Positions 38,701 to 43,982 of a stretch of 64,000 nt of DNA are shown here, piece after piece. Source of the DNA: Gari tellinella (taxonomy: Eukaryota; Mollusca; Bivalvia; Cardiida; Psammobiidae); assembly GCA_922989275.2 (NCBI GenBank), contig OV277874.1, positions 19,084,154 through 19,148,153 on the forward strand, read 5' to 3'. The position numbers and the translations under genes were made by a program. Below the pieces are notes generated by a model, which saw nothing but the letters and a program-made list of their open reading frames with translations, had not been told where the DNA came from and made no database searches. The first letter of the stretch is position 1; each line of letters starts with the position of its first letter.

Positions 38701-41334
38701 AACGCGAATAAAGCATCCTTTTAAACATCTGCGAATATTTTAGCAGTTATGAGGAGAAAGACTGTTTTCTTAACAATTCAAAAAACAAAATTGAGTTAAA
38801 TATTGGTAAATGTCGTGTTGATGAAATCGGACTTAGCCTTTTATCCTTCATACACGATCGGCTATTTCCGTGAAATCACGTCGTAATTTTTCGTAACACT
38901 CGTTTTTGTTTCTAGGGCTGTGATCCGGTTCCCGCTGTGTGTTTAATGGGGCTTATGGCCATGTGTGATGAACACAAATTGCCGCAAGGCATAAGTTAGT
39001 CTTTTATACAAGTTTCCTGGGTAATTTGATTTGACGAATTTGATTTAATACTACTAGCCGACATACAACAGTACACAATCCAGACTCATAGAGATATCAC
39101 AGTTCTATTGTGAATGAGTCTAGATCCAGATCAGATCCTTAAGTAATACTGAGAGAGAGAGAGAGAGAGAGATAAATTTGAGACATGGAGTGAGAGTTCT
39201 ATTTGCAAACAGTATGGATTTAGATCAGATCCAAGAGAGACATAGAAAGGGGATATATATATATACATACATACACATACAGAGGGAGAGAGAATCAGTG
39301 ATATTTTTTCAAACAGTTTGGATCCAGATTAGACTCAAAATCGACTCCTCTTCTTTACTGCTGACCATTGGTTTACTGAATGCCACTTAATTTACAGAAG
39401 CAAACAATGTATATCCAGATCAAATAGCAAGTAACTGATCTGATCAGAATTTAGCCGGCAATCAGAAATCAGAAAACAATGACAAAATATTAACCCATTG
39501 TCACTAACAAACAGCGTTTGAATATTAATTTCTAAATGTACACTTGTCGTATGCTAGCATAAGTCATCTGAACAGGGCATACACTGTTTGCCATTTTGCA
39601 ATATATTGTTAACATCAACCCTAAAAAGTAAAGAATGGACTAGACTTAATTGGAAATTAACATGTCAGTTAACAATTTTATGGTTGAATGAGTTAACGAA
39701 ACAAAGTGTCATAACTTAACCCTTATCCTGCTGATTTGTCGTCTGCTTCAAATATAATGTCTGCGAAATATAATAACTAATTTTGATCTTTTTAAATCTG
39801 AAGAAAAAGTACTTTTCGAGTGACAAACAGCTTAGATCCAGATCAGACGCTATGTAACGCGGCATCTGATCTGAATCCAGATTGTTTGCAAACATATGCC
39901 AAGTCCCGCTTAGCACGATAATTCAGGGTTAAGGAGCAGTGACTTTAGTTTTGCCGGGGGCCTTCTTACTATACCGGAGCAGAAACTTGAACTTTGACAC
40001 GAGTTACCCAGATCAATCCGTGTCAAATAGTTTGGATCATGATCCGACATAGATAGTATAAAATGAATACGACAATTGCATTCAGTTTCAAAGTTTTTCA
40101 CACAAAACACTCAAATCAAGATTGTTTTCAGAGTAATTTCCGACACATAATTGATGGGGGTCTGATCTTGATCCAAACTGTTTGCAATAGAACAGAAAAT
40201 GTCATTTTTCTGTGTTTTTCATACAAATAGATCTTATTCGAAACATATTTACGCATTTCCAGCATATTAATCTTTTATGTGTAAATCACTCCTTAAAAAG
40301 AAATTCGAAAAATGTATGTTTTAATTTAATTTTAATTTTGTTTTTTACCATTTTAGCTATCAATTAGTTTTGATCCGATTGGTTAACAGTTTGCAACTTG
40401 ACGTATAGACAAATTACTTAGTCTGATCATAATTCATACTATCGTTTGTTTAGTGTGGATGTACTAGTAATATACTAGTGAAAGATTCGATCGATAATGC
40501 TGGTCAGGGTATAATTGATGTAGAACGCGAATGTTTAGTAACAATTTAATCAGCAGATAAAAATGGCTTTTCAGAGGTCCCGCTGAGAATAAGATCGAGT
40601 CAGGAACCAGTGTTCCGGAGGCAGCCGAATGATAACGAAGCATTCGTGATTTCTTATCAAGGCTAAGATGATCAAGCGAATCCCGATAGTCTGCCTAACA
40701 AATCGATAATTGATCTCATGGACCAAGGGAGATAATGGTTTACGTCTGATATACTAAAGTGAGCAAGAACGACAATCCTGTAAATATGGCCTGCATTCCT
40801 GGACATGTAGAAACATGCTAATGGATTAAAGCAGGCGGGGGGCAGAATACGCCTAATCCTCTTGTTTCTGTAACCAAATAAAAACGTTTAACCCATTTTA
40901 TGCGGAATACACTTTTAGGTGTACCTTTAAGCAAACAGTTTTGATCTCAGTGTGGGGCCTGATCTGAGATCAAAACTGTTTGTAGCTAAGTCAATACTCT
41001 ATTGAAAAATGCTAAAATATTTTGCAAATATTTGAGTTATACCCGCTGCAGCCGACATTTTAAAATGGCCGCCAAATAATACCCAGCATACAATGGGTTA
41101 ACCAAAGGCTGAAGACTACCTACCAACTTGGAAGACCTTATGGGCGACTCTTATTCCTGGGTCTTGACCTCCGGACTGCCAACTTACGCCATCAGTGTTG
41201 CCTAGCAACAAGTTATACCCTTCGCCAATCACGCTGGCCTGTGCTGGTAGGGAGGAAGTGGTAACCGCCGCGGAGAGACTTGAGCACAGTAACCATGTCA
41301 GTAATGGAGCGAAACCATACATCCGAATGATCAT
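5470..41334 (-). CDS. Apextrin-like protein gene (signal peptide + MACPF + ApeC), nine exons
   Basis: Joined coding exons, in transcript order: 41334-41124, 30093-29962, 27213-26969, 24901-24812, 23358-23022, 21424-21272, 19771-19649, 9670-9553, 5758-5470. They total 1698 nt (565 codons plus TAA), every intron is GT..AG, and every phase matches. Residues about 1-22 form a hydrophobic signal peptide. Residues about 37-338 are a MACPF domain, with GEGYNLLLGN near the start, the W-G-T-H signature at 194-197 (split exactly by intron 3) and the D-G-G-P turn at 234-237. Residues about 340-560 are an ApeC domain: W-P-S-G-M-Y-G-L-P, F-C-V-K, W-P-R-G-D-Y-C, W-D-D-E-N, R-Y-C-C-R, P-F-Y-L-L, G-C-Q-E-V. 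Apextrin-type proteins are secreted, and amphioxus relatives bind bacterial peptidoglycan; MACPF domains oligomerise into membrane pores. A secreted antibacterial or developmental effector is the inferred role. No frameshift or stop was seen, so the gene looks intact. Confidence 0.93.
6140..9640 (-). repeat. Exon-8 splice-donor minisatellite (87-88 bp x about 40)
   Basis: On the minus strand each unit holds the last part of apextrin exon 8 (G-T-L-P-S-G-E-Y-G..R-Y-C-C), the donor CAG|GTAAGAAT and then AATATAAACAATGCAAACAGTCACGG, which resembles exon 8 upstream of the repeated block. The junction fits a duplication between an AGAATA motif in the exon and the same motif just after the donor. Units about 6880-7590 have lost one base (87 bp) and so stay open for 189 codons in a non-native frame. 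Variants (loss of a few bases, CTCTGGACTG versus CTCCGTGACTG) cluster in blocks, as expected from local amplification. Confidence 0.95.
9553..9670 (-). CDS. Apextrin-like exon 8 (ApeC, WDDEN / RYCCR block)
   Basis: This is a 118-nt exon with acceptor TTTATTTCAG|GA and donor TGCTGCAG|GTAAGA. It encodes G-F-V-R-W-D-D-E-N, G-T-L-P-S-G-E-Y-G, R-Y-C-C, with the last Arg codon split AG|A with exon 9. It is the only unit of the adjoining 3.5-kb array that keeps the 5' part of the exon and an acceptor, so it is the functional copy. Using any later donor would read through AGG-TAA, an immediate stop. Confidence 0.93.
9683..10035. repeat. Tandem block of 'gtcgaaactcgatagttcgaactcgc' repeat
   Basis: Five to six units of roughly 60-66 bp carry cagtcgaaactcgatagttcgaactcgc and gttcgaacaaactcatata. 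The same motif forms the ends of the elements at 19885-20290 and 54485-54600. Confidence 0.85.
10036..10112. repeat. Palindromic arm of the 'gaactcg' element
   Basis: tccatatttcaaagttaaaacg..ttagtcacg.tttaactttgaaatacgggtatg is an inverted repeat and is the centre of family I copies elsewhere. Confidence 0.75.
10341..11879. other. Apextrin intron 7 (3' side), no gene seen
   Basis: AT-rich DNA with a family B-like core at 10985-11055 and a family G arm; no open frame with coding character. Confidence 0.6.
10770..10824. mobile_element. Family G arm, fragment
   Basis: gcagggctgccatttctccggatttta..tcggatttttatcctagcag only. Confidence 0.75.
11880..12017 (-). other. Probable 3' UTR of the APE-type LINE
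   Basis: AT-rich sequence follows the last ORF2 block in the element's sense, with AATAAA-type motifs and no further coding. The exact 3' end and target-site duplication were not found. Confidence 0.45.
12018..15265 (-). pseudogene. APE-type LINE ORF2 (endonuclease + reverse transcriptase), broken
   Basis: Read on the minus strand from 15265 down: an endonuclease with S-E-T-H, G-S-V-Y-V-P-P-E and M-G-D-F-N-A-R (14857-14003), then reverse transcriptase blocks N-Y-R-P-I-T-L-L, N-Q-A-G-F-R, G-L-R-Q-G-E-N-L-S-P and Y-A-D-D-T (13915-12837), then C-terminal pieces (12643-12350, 12245-12018). At least five frame breaks separate these blocks, several in A/T homopolymers near 15050 and 12660. The apurinic endonuclease separates it from R2-like elements; its exact clade is not resolvable here. 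It is a dead copy within apextrin intron 7. Confidence 0.92.
15275..16020 (-). pseudogene. LINE ORF1, C-terminal part (coiled coil + RNA-binding region)
   Basis: This is a 246-codon open frame. The first roughly 100 residues are rich in E, K, L and Q with heptad spacing (coiled coil). The rest resembles L1-type ORF1 RNA-binding regions (V-H-R-I, R-P-I-V-A-K-F, L-R-G-T-N-Y-G-I-N-E-Q-F-P, R-R-E-L-Y-P). It directly precedes ORF2 of the same element. Confidence 0.8.
16021..16869. other. Unexplained insert between the two halves of LINE ORF1
   Basis: This 849-bp stretch has no recognisable coding sequence or terminal repeats. On the minus strand it starts AAG|GTAATG and ends GCAGTACAG|AATGTG, i.e. 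with splice-site-like borders. It could be an intron-like piece or an unrelated insertion. Confidence 0.5.
16870..17154 (-). pseudogene. LINE ORF1, N-terminal part
   Basis: On the minus strand the ATG at 17154 is followed by a TAG after five codons. Otherwise the frame is open through a serine/proline-rich start and T-E-Y-D-A-L-M-S-K-L to L-D-E-I-E-N-S-I-K-D-F-F, ending in a T7 tract. It continues logically into the part at 16020, but about 850 bp intervene. Confidence 0.65.
17290..17400. repeat. Direct repeat, copy 1
   Basis: aattggtgtatctttcttggctcaattttg..tgcatgtacaag; about 110 bp, matched 815 bp downstream. Confidence 0.75.
18105..18215. repeat. Direct repeat, copy 2
   Basis: aattgatgtatcctttttggctcaattatg..tgcatgtacatg; the pair could be a diverged element's ends or a segmental duplication. 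Confidence 0.75.
18370..18597. mobile_element. Family G MITE, left end missing
   Basis: Starts at gctagcagatggtagctt and ends aacttataacagccctgc. Confidence 0.8.
18738..19671 (-). repeat. Exon-7 splice-donor minisatellite (dimeric unit about 62-66 bp)
   Basis: On the minus strand a long half-unit, AAATACAACCAATGCCC then TACAG|GTACGTAAATAC, matches the end of exon 7 plus its donor. It alternates with a short half-unit, TACCTACAG|GTACGTAATACATCTT. Almost every half-unit carries a consensus-like CAG|GTACGT donor, giving roughly 25-30 candidate donors downstream of the real one at 19649. Confidence 0.93.
19649..19771 (-). CDS. Apextrin-like exon 7 (ApeC, FCVK / WPRGDYC block)
   Basis: This is a 123-nt exon with acceptor TATATTCAG|GT and donor CCCTACAG|GTATGT. 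It encodes R-W-F-C-V-K-T, then W-P-R-G-D-Y-C-V-L-K-Y-N-Q-C-P-T-G, both standard ApeC signatures with the spaced cysteines. The final 22 nt of the exon and its donor are the seed of the minisatellite that follows immediately in intron 7. Reading past the donor gives G-M-stop. Confidence 0.92.
19885..20290. repeat. Family I element(s), palindromic
   Basis: cagtcgaaactcgatac at one end and gttcgaactatcgagtttcgac at the other are inverted. The interior repeats acccgtatttcaaagttaaaacgtggctaagcca in both orientations, probably two nested or rearranged copies. Confidence 0.75.
20420..20672. mobile_element. Family A MITE
   Basis: Complete element in apextrin intron 6; core gcagaatgcgtcttaaggtg + cattttgc. 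Confidence 0.83.
20960..21169. mobile_element. Family D MITE (TTAACCCATTTTATGCG ends)
   Basis: The core aaacagttttgatctcaggc..gcctgatctaagatcaagactg is inverted; the right end gcatgcaatgggttaa follows aaaatggccgccaaatatta. Confidence 0.85.
21272..21424 (-). CDS. Apextrin-like exon 6 (start of ApeC domain)
   Basis: This is a 153-nt exon with acceptor CTTGCAG|TT and donor GGAAG|GTAAAG. It encodes W-P-S-G-M-Y-G-L-P-K-P-K-T-G-C-P and later W-S-P-N-H-L-E-G, the first ApeC block. An alternative acceptor 9 nt upstream (AGTCAG) would break phase with exon 5, so the CTTGCAG site is preferred. Confidence 0.9.
21622..22184. mobile_element. Non-autonomous DNA element with 20-bp inverted ends
   Basis: gttaggcagaatagtggaca at 21625 and tgtccactattctgcgtaac at 22164 are inverted. 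The interior is AT-rich with two related halves (aaaaaggaccaaa.., cccgtttgcacag / gccgtttgcacag). No transposase. Confidence 0.8.
22318..22511. mobile_element. Family F MITE (gggctccagataagaggga ends)
   Basis: About 195 bp. Ends gggctccagata / ttatttggggccctg; hairpin actcattagaatcgtctcga plus complement; inner arms caccatag / ctacggtg. Seven copies occur in the window. Confidence 0.88.
22720..22790. mobile_element. Family B core
   Basis: cagtttggatccagatcagacgccgcg..ctggaactaaactgttt hairpin; arms not clear. Confidence 0.75.
23022..23358 (-). CDS. Apextrin-like exon 5 (MACPF C-terminal half)
   Basis: This is a 337-nt exon with acceptor TATATTAG|GCA. It carries A-T-D-G-G-P, the MACPF glycine pair, then P-E-P-L-G-L-V-L-T-S-I-D as the closing strand. 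The open frame runs 10 codons beyond the donor CACAAG|GTTTGA, but only splicing there (phase 1) keeps frame with exon 6. Read-through would end the protein at a TGA at 22990 without an ApeC domain, so a MACPF-only isoform is formally possible. Confidence 0.9.
23584..23993. mobile_element. Family E MITE with intact family A core
   Basis: Ends acagtgaaacccctctgaaccgg and ggtttaaaggggtttcactgta; hairpin core at 23710-23785. A partial extra arm lies directly to its left (23475-23587). Confidence 0.88.
24284..24539. mobile_element. Family G MITE
   Basis: Complete copy inserted within a family B element (outer TTAACCC at about 24072, GTGAAAGGG at 24549). Confidence 0.86.
24594..24794. mobile_element. 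Family B MITE near apextrin exon 4
   Basis: Ends ttaaccccttcactgccatgacgtcatc and ggcagtgaatgggttaa; lies 18 bp from the exon 4 donor. Confidence 0.87.
24812..24901 (-). CDS. Apextrin-like exon 4 (MACPF signature His and following strand)
   Basis: This is a 90-nt, 30-codon phase 0/0 exon with acceptor GAAACAG|CAC and donor AAAAAG|GTAAGA. It opens H-V-I-T-E-V-D-L-G, completing W-G-T-H from exon 3, and ends S-Y-A-M-K-K before A-P-M-D of exon 5. Recognition rests on phase plus the expected MACPF order. It is not a MITE: the codons are open and the flanks are perfect splice sites. Confidence 0.92.
25060..25250. mobile_element. Family B MITE, left arm lost
   Basis: Core at 25070-25135, then aaaactatttgacactcg..gcagacgacaatg. 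Confidence 0.78.
25477..25731. mobile_element. Family B MITE (TTAACTCTTTCACTGCC ends, GATCAGACGCC hairpin), reference copy
   Basis: The centre aaacagtttggatcctgatcagacgccgcg + its complement is a perfect 66-bp palindrome (25510-25580). The arms contain cagacgaca motifs. The right end gaaagagttaa is inverted to the left end. Confidence 0.9.
25731..25880. mobile_element. Family A MITE, truncated
   Basis: Left arm cccattaccccataaatacg plus right half of the core; joined directly to a family B right end. Confidence 0.75.
25881..26589. other. AT-rich intron sequence, nothing recognised
   Basis: No repeat core, open frame or RNA-like fold was identified. Confidence 0.6.
26590..26795 (-). mobile_element. 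tRNA-derived SINE copy
   Basis: On the minus strand the 5' end (about 26790-26715) has A-box-like ATAGCGCAGTCAGTATAGTGG and B-box-like GGTTCGAGACC. It is followed by a body shared with the copy at 31925-32115 (ttgacttgt.., acatgt, gttgattagaa). The anticodon stem is mismatched, so it is not a working tRNA. Confidence 0.7.
26969..27213 (-). CDS. Apextrin-like exon 3 (MACPF core)
   Basis: This is a 245-nt exon with acceptor GTATCAG|GT and donor CACG|GTAATT. It encodes the central MACPF strands, with C-V-T-G-S-A-R-Y, G-N-G-Y-K-L-T-N-E and the Y-L-K-F-I-E-K-W-G-T half of the MACPF signature. The exon stops in phase 0 just before the signature histidine, which is the first codon of exon 4. Confidence 0.93.
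27414..27671. mobile_element. Family H MITE (acagtggagaa ends) with family B-like core
   Basis: Ends tacagtggagaaaacgttattctttccc and gggaaagaataacagattctccactgta are inverted. Core aaacagtttggagccagatcagacgcc plus complement at 27485-27550. Confidence 0.87.
27930..28478. repeat. 45-bp minisatellite (about 12 units)
   Basis: The unit is ctatttggtgttccgtaacc + tactggaccatgcagcacttccggt. The length is 15 codons, so more than one frame stays open on both strands, but codons are identical between units and there is no start or splice context. It lies in apextrin intron 2. Confidence 0.95.
28490..29150. other. Intron sequence, nothing recognised
   Basis: A single A-box-like tatagctgagtggtt at 28758 has no B box. 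Confidence 0.55.
29157..29406. mobile_element. Family A MITE
   Basis: Complete; core gcagaatgcgccctagggcg + cattctgc; in apextrin intron 2. Confidence 0.87.
29395..29607. mobile_element. Family B MITE
   Basis: Core cctgatcagatgccgcgtta + complement at 29490-29565; shares its left gggttaa with the family A copy. Confidence 0.82.
29834..29925 (-). repeat. Partial duplicate of apextrin exon 2 with donor
   Basis: The segment repeats the last roughly 75 nt of exon 2, its donor GATG|GTTTGTAAACAT and some intron, 117 bp downstream of the original. The duplicate keeps an open frame (I-E-V-V-Y-N-D-K-S-Y-Q) with a few substitutions, but it has no acceptor, so it is probably not spliced in. Confidence 0.85.
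29962..30093 (-). CDS. Apextrin-like exon 2 (MACPF)
   Basis: This is a 132-nt exon with acceptor TTTCTAG|AG and donor GATG|GTTTGT. It begins with two bases that complete the exon 1 codon and ends with one base shared with exon 3. It encodes about 43 residues, including F-A-A-E-V-S-Y-V and Y-Q-D-K-L-L. The first intronic codons in frame would read G-L-stop, so retention or a later donor would truncate the protein. A second copy of its 3' part with donor lies 117 bp downstream. Confidence 0.9.
30349..30575. mobile_element. Family A MITE
   Basis: Inserted at the right side of an older family A half (30205-30348). Confidence 0.83.
30583..30720. repeat. Dispersed repeat, copy 1
   Basis: catacccaactttcagtcca..atatagaatatataggggaa; matches 38358-38490. 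Confidence 0.8.
30915..31085. mobile_element. Palindromic MITE
   Basis: Inverted arms aagctaaataatcgacagaaa / ttctgtcgtttatttcgctt with an inner repeat ggcaaattccatgaatc. Confidence 0.75.
31090..31680. other. Apextrin intron 1, nothing recognised
   Basis: Higher GC than surroundings, but no open frame of note on either strand. Confidence 0.5.
31680..31862. mobile_element. Family B MITE, partial
   Basis: tttgcaaatagattgattccagatcagacgccgc hairpin, then three cagacgaca motifs. Confidence 0.78.
31925..32115 (-). mobile_element. tRNA-derived SINE copy
   Basis: This is the second member. It has TAGCTCAGTCGGTAGTGTGG and GGTTCGAGTCTC boxes and an anticodon loop CTAACAA on a 4-bp stem. It shares its non-tRNA body with the copy at 26590-26795. 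Either a SINE or a tRNA pseudogene with shared flank; two copies with a common body favour a SINE. Confidence 0.7.
32540..32685. repeat. Short local tandem duplications
   Basis: gctgctcttttacaagagcagca occurs twice, then gagtgc.tggctat.tctgtaagtcactcgg occurs twice. Confidence 0.8.
33583..33625. repeat. Short perfect hairpin
   Basis: cacggagtaattagagcgag palindrome with its complement; isolated. Confidence 0.75.
34060..37430 (+). pseudogene. R2-like LINE with restriction-like endonuclease, broken
   Basis: Order on the plus strand: a zinc-finger motif C-N-C-G-K-V-C-K-N-Q-R-G-L-R-I-H (34069-34290); a basic linker (34232-34966); RT blocks W-K-E-A-E-G-I, N-V-E-G-K-L-F and W-L-D-L-A-N-A-Y-G-S-I-P-H (35116-35601) and F-M-D-D-L-T (35540-37000); a cysteine-histidine knuckle (C-R-C-G..C-S-L-C..E-H-V-L-S-S-C, about 36740-36830); then R-P-D-V-V-L-W-S..K-E-L-T-V-P-W-E, a PD-(D/E)XK-type endonuclease (37021-37416). 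This is the architecture of R2-superclade elements. Breaks near 34290, 34970-35110, 35600 and 37000 disable it. It lies in apextrin intron 1 in opposite orientation. Confidence 0.92.
37431..37580 (+). other. Possible 3' UTR of the R2-like LINE
   Basis: Non-repetitive sequence follows the endonuclease stop (cattaacc) and runs up to the MITE at 37585. No poly(A) tail was seen. Confidence 0.35.
37585..37818. mobile_element. Family A MITE
   Basis: Lies just downstream of the R2-like LINE; core diverged. Confidence 0.8.
38034..38291. mobile_element. Family G MITE
   Basis: Complete; core gcagaatgcgccataaggcg + cattctgc. Confidence 0.86.
38358..38490. repeat. Dispersed repeat, copy 2
   Basis: Same sequence as 30583-30720 with scattered changes. 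Confidence 0.8.
38492..39716. other. Apextrin intron 1, degraded repeats
   Basis: Family B-like half cores (39120, 39205, 39310) and a GA tract; no gene. Confidence 0.55.
39148..39172. repeat. (GA)n microsatellite
   Basis: About 12 GA units. Confidence 0.9.
39717..39934. mobile_element. Family B MITE
   Basis: Ends ttaacccttatcctgctgatttgtcgtctgc and cagggttaa. Confidence 0.85.
39935..40887. other. Apextrin intron 1, degraded repeats
   Basis: One split family B core (40020 and 40160) and unique AT-rich DNA. Confidence 0.5.
40888..41102. mobile_element. Family D MITE beside apextrin exon 1
   Basis: Complete copy whose right end stops about 21 bp short of the exon 1 donor at 41124. Confidence 0.86.
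41124..41334 (-). CDS. Apextrin-like exon 1 (start codon, signal peptide, MACPF N-terminus)
   Basis: The first ATG is at 41334-41332, with a second in-frame ATG four codons on. The chosen start gives a short basic n-region (M-I-I-R), a hydrophobic core (F-A-P-L-L-T-W-L-L-C) and a small-residue cleavage zone, which is a classic secretion signal. Then comes G-E-G-Y-N-L-L-L-G-N-T-D-G and D-P-G-I-R-V, the usual opening of MACPF proteins of this group. The exon ends in phase 1 at the donor TTG|GTAGGT. A family D MITE lies only about 21 bp into the intron. Confidence 0.93.
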
Positions 41335-41406
41335 TCTGGAGAATACGTTATTATGTCCAGCTTAATATCTTCACTGCTATCACGTCATCACTTTTAGAAT
41401 AGACTC

Positions 41407-41413
41407 TTTATAA
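41407..41413 (-). promoter_or_regulatory. Candidate TATA box of the apextrin-like gene
   Basis: TATAAAG on the minus strand lies about 75 bp upstream of the ATG, at a distance compatible with a short 5' UTR. A MITE arm of the 'cactgc..acgtcatc' type (41366-41395) sits between this motif and the start codon. Position and motif only; no initiator was identified. Confidence 0.4.
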
Positions 41414-41637
41414 TGCAAGAACTCTAACATGAACCATGAGCATAGCAACAATAAACACAAATTAGGGAAAACGGTATGGCAAGATGGCGATTCGCAGAAT
41501 ACTTTTTGGTCTACATATGTAACTGAATAGGTTACATGTATTAAAAGTTATTCAAGCATGAAGCATTACCTCGAAGTTCAAAATGTAATTTGAACAAATT
41601 TCTCATCGCATCTTTTAAACAATTGTCGTCTGCATTT

Positions 41638-41768
41638 ATTTTTAGGTATTCAAATGAGTATCAAACAGTTTGGATCTTAATCAGACACCGCGTTAAGCGG
41701 CGTCTGATCAGGATTCAAACTGTTTGCATATAATAATTGAACTCGGTGAAGGGCAGTGAAGGGGTTAA
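41638..41768. mobile_element. Family B MITE, right part
   Basis: Core 41665-41735 and right end ggcagtgaaggggttaa. A matching left arm (41366-41395) is separated by about 240 bp and sits in the apextrin promoter region. Confidence 0.75.
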
Positions 41769-41882
41769 CGAGTTTTCCCATATATTTCAAATGGGTTATT
41801 CCAGTTTGCAATTAAATTTAGTTCTTTAATTTTTCACATACATATATTTAAGGCTGATTTTGGTGATACATGAATACTATAT

Positions 41883-42022
41883 AGATATTAGATGGCAGTT
41901 TGTGTGACATTCAAGTTGTCAACCCGAGAAACAGAATGTCACCCCGAGGCGCAGCCGAGGGTGACATTCTTGTTTTCCAGTGTTTACAATTTGAATGTCA
42001 CGCAAACTCCCATCTAATATTT
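41883..42022. mobile_element. Palindromic MITE
   Basis: atattagatggcagtttgtgtgacattcaa and complement at the right; centre aatgtcaccccgaggcgcag. Confidence 0.83.
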
Positions 42023-42589
42023 ATTTTATTACACCGAGCTTATCGATCTTGGCTTTGAAATCGTCTCATACGGGTTTTTTTTTTTATAAAATATGCTGTG
42101 AATACCAGTTTAGCGCCGCCGTGCACGTAACGCGGAAAACCGTGTCGACGTCTACGACGTTACGTTGTTTATATATATCATTACATGAAAGAATGAAGAA
42201 CATTGTGATAAGTAGATCGAAGTCTAGTTGGCAAAAATCCTCTTCGGAATGGTGGCAAATCGTTTAGAGGCCATGTTGTCGTCTGGTGACAGTAATCTGG
42301 ACCAGGAAAAGCATTATCAAATTGTCTAGACGCTTAATTTTTGGTTAGGAGTGGACAAAGGGAAGCAACTCGTACAGAAAATGCTTTTTAAAGCTAATAA
42401 GGAGTTACATGTCGGTACATGTATACGACATTCACATAGCGAAAAGACTGTCACATAGAGACAGTATTGTTTTGTTTGATAGATGTAAAAGACATGCAAA
42501 AATGTTTAATTTTGGTATATGGGAATTTAACATTGTAATTCAAAGCGAGGTGTTTTAATGCAAACTGACAAACAGTGCAGACACCTGAT
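42023..42589. other. Upstream of apextrin gene, nothing recognised
   Basis: Contains a T9 tract and no supported gene. Confidence 0.5.
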
Positions 42590-42935
42590 CAGAGGGCCCC
42601 TGTACCATAAGTTGCTCATAAAAATCCTAAGATTTCCAAATTTTCAAGCGCGACTTTAGCAATCGTACCGTTAAGCCTTTCGCTGGCATGCTGTATATCA
42701 CTAACATATAATTATGCTAACAGTTTGGATCCAGATCAGACGCCGCGTAACGACTGATCTGGATCGTAATTGTTTGACACCCATATTATTGTTTCCTTAG
42801 TAAAAAAAAAAAGAAAAATTCAAAATTTTAAAAGTTAGATTAGACACCCGAAGATTTCGGAAACAAATCCGTTTATCTGGAGAAATTAAGAAAAATCCGA
42901 AGATTTCGGAAAAAACGGTGAAATGGCAGCCCTGG
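42590..42935. mobile_element. Family G arms around a family B core
   Basis: The left arm ccataagttgctcataaaaatcctaag and right arm ccgaagatttcggaaa..ggcagccctgg flank a TTGGATCCAGATCAGACGCCGC palindrome, i.e. a different core from other G copies. Confidence 0.75.
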
Positions 42936-43340
42936 TGTCTCTAAAAATACTGTTCTTGTTGATATTTATTGCTACTTACACCCCTTTCAGGTATTGCTAG
43001 CATGGGACACTCATGATGTGCCACAGGACTGAACCAGACCGGTCACTTTATCCTGACACCGACGAACCAGTCGTAATACTAACCCGAAATCCAGCCCAAC
43101 AAGGAAGAGAGCCATTATTATTATTTTTTAAGCATGAAATAAATAGAATAACTATTTTTCAGTGAAAGATCGAAATTAAATTCATTCTTCAGCCTAGAAT
43201 AATAACCTCTGCTGTCCACACAATGTCAGAGTTAAAATTTCGATCTTGCACTACAAACATACTCTAGATATACAATATTTACAGTTTAAAAAATACGCAA
43301 AAAACGTGGCATTCGTGAGTTAAACAACGAACAATACTTT

Positions 43341-43564
43341 TGACCCGTTACCCCATAAATACGCCTTTTTACGCAGTTAAAGTATTCCTACACTGAAGAC
43401 AATAGTTCCAATTTATACAGTCATAAATATGTATCATTAGAAATATTTCTATATTCTAGAAGAGTGTAACTTAAAGCAGGCTGGAAGTAAAGGCTTTACT
43501 TTCAATCTACTTTAAGCGTTAACCTATTTTCAAAGCTATAAAAGGGTTATGGGGTATTGGTTAA
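43341..43564. mobile_element. Family A MITE, core deleted
   Basis: The arms are present, but the loop is reduced to aagtaaaggctttactttc, i.e. the GCAGAATGCG palindrome was lost. Confidence 0.85.
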
Positions 43565-43982
43565 AGTTTTGAGATCGAGATATAAAATGAATACGCACAT
43601 TTCTTCAGTTTGGAGCGGCATACAGTTACATGCAGATCTAAGATAAGTTCTTATCAGCATTTTGGTCAACCATCAGGGTCGTATCATTGACAAAACTGTG
43701 TTACGTTAGGATTGTCACATATGTAGCAATATAATCTACATGAGAACTCCCGATAACTGATAATTTTTTCGGACCGAGAAAAATGACCAGTTTAGAGAAG
43801 TGACCGGATTAGAGAGGGTTTGCAGACAGCTGAAATAACTTTAATGATCAACACTACTCAATGAAAACACATTTTAACGCTTTCGATTTATTCTTCTATC
43901 GTAGAATTTATTGTTTGCAGTCACAACGTATGCACCATTAAGATATTTCCTTTATCCTTACAGATGGTAGCTTGAAGATGAA

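Noticed and set aside
41995..42267. 90-codon plus-strand frame upstream of the apextrin gene
   Set aside because: Starts inside a palindromic MITE and shows no family features.
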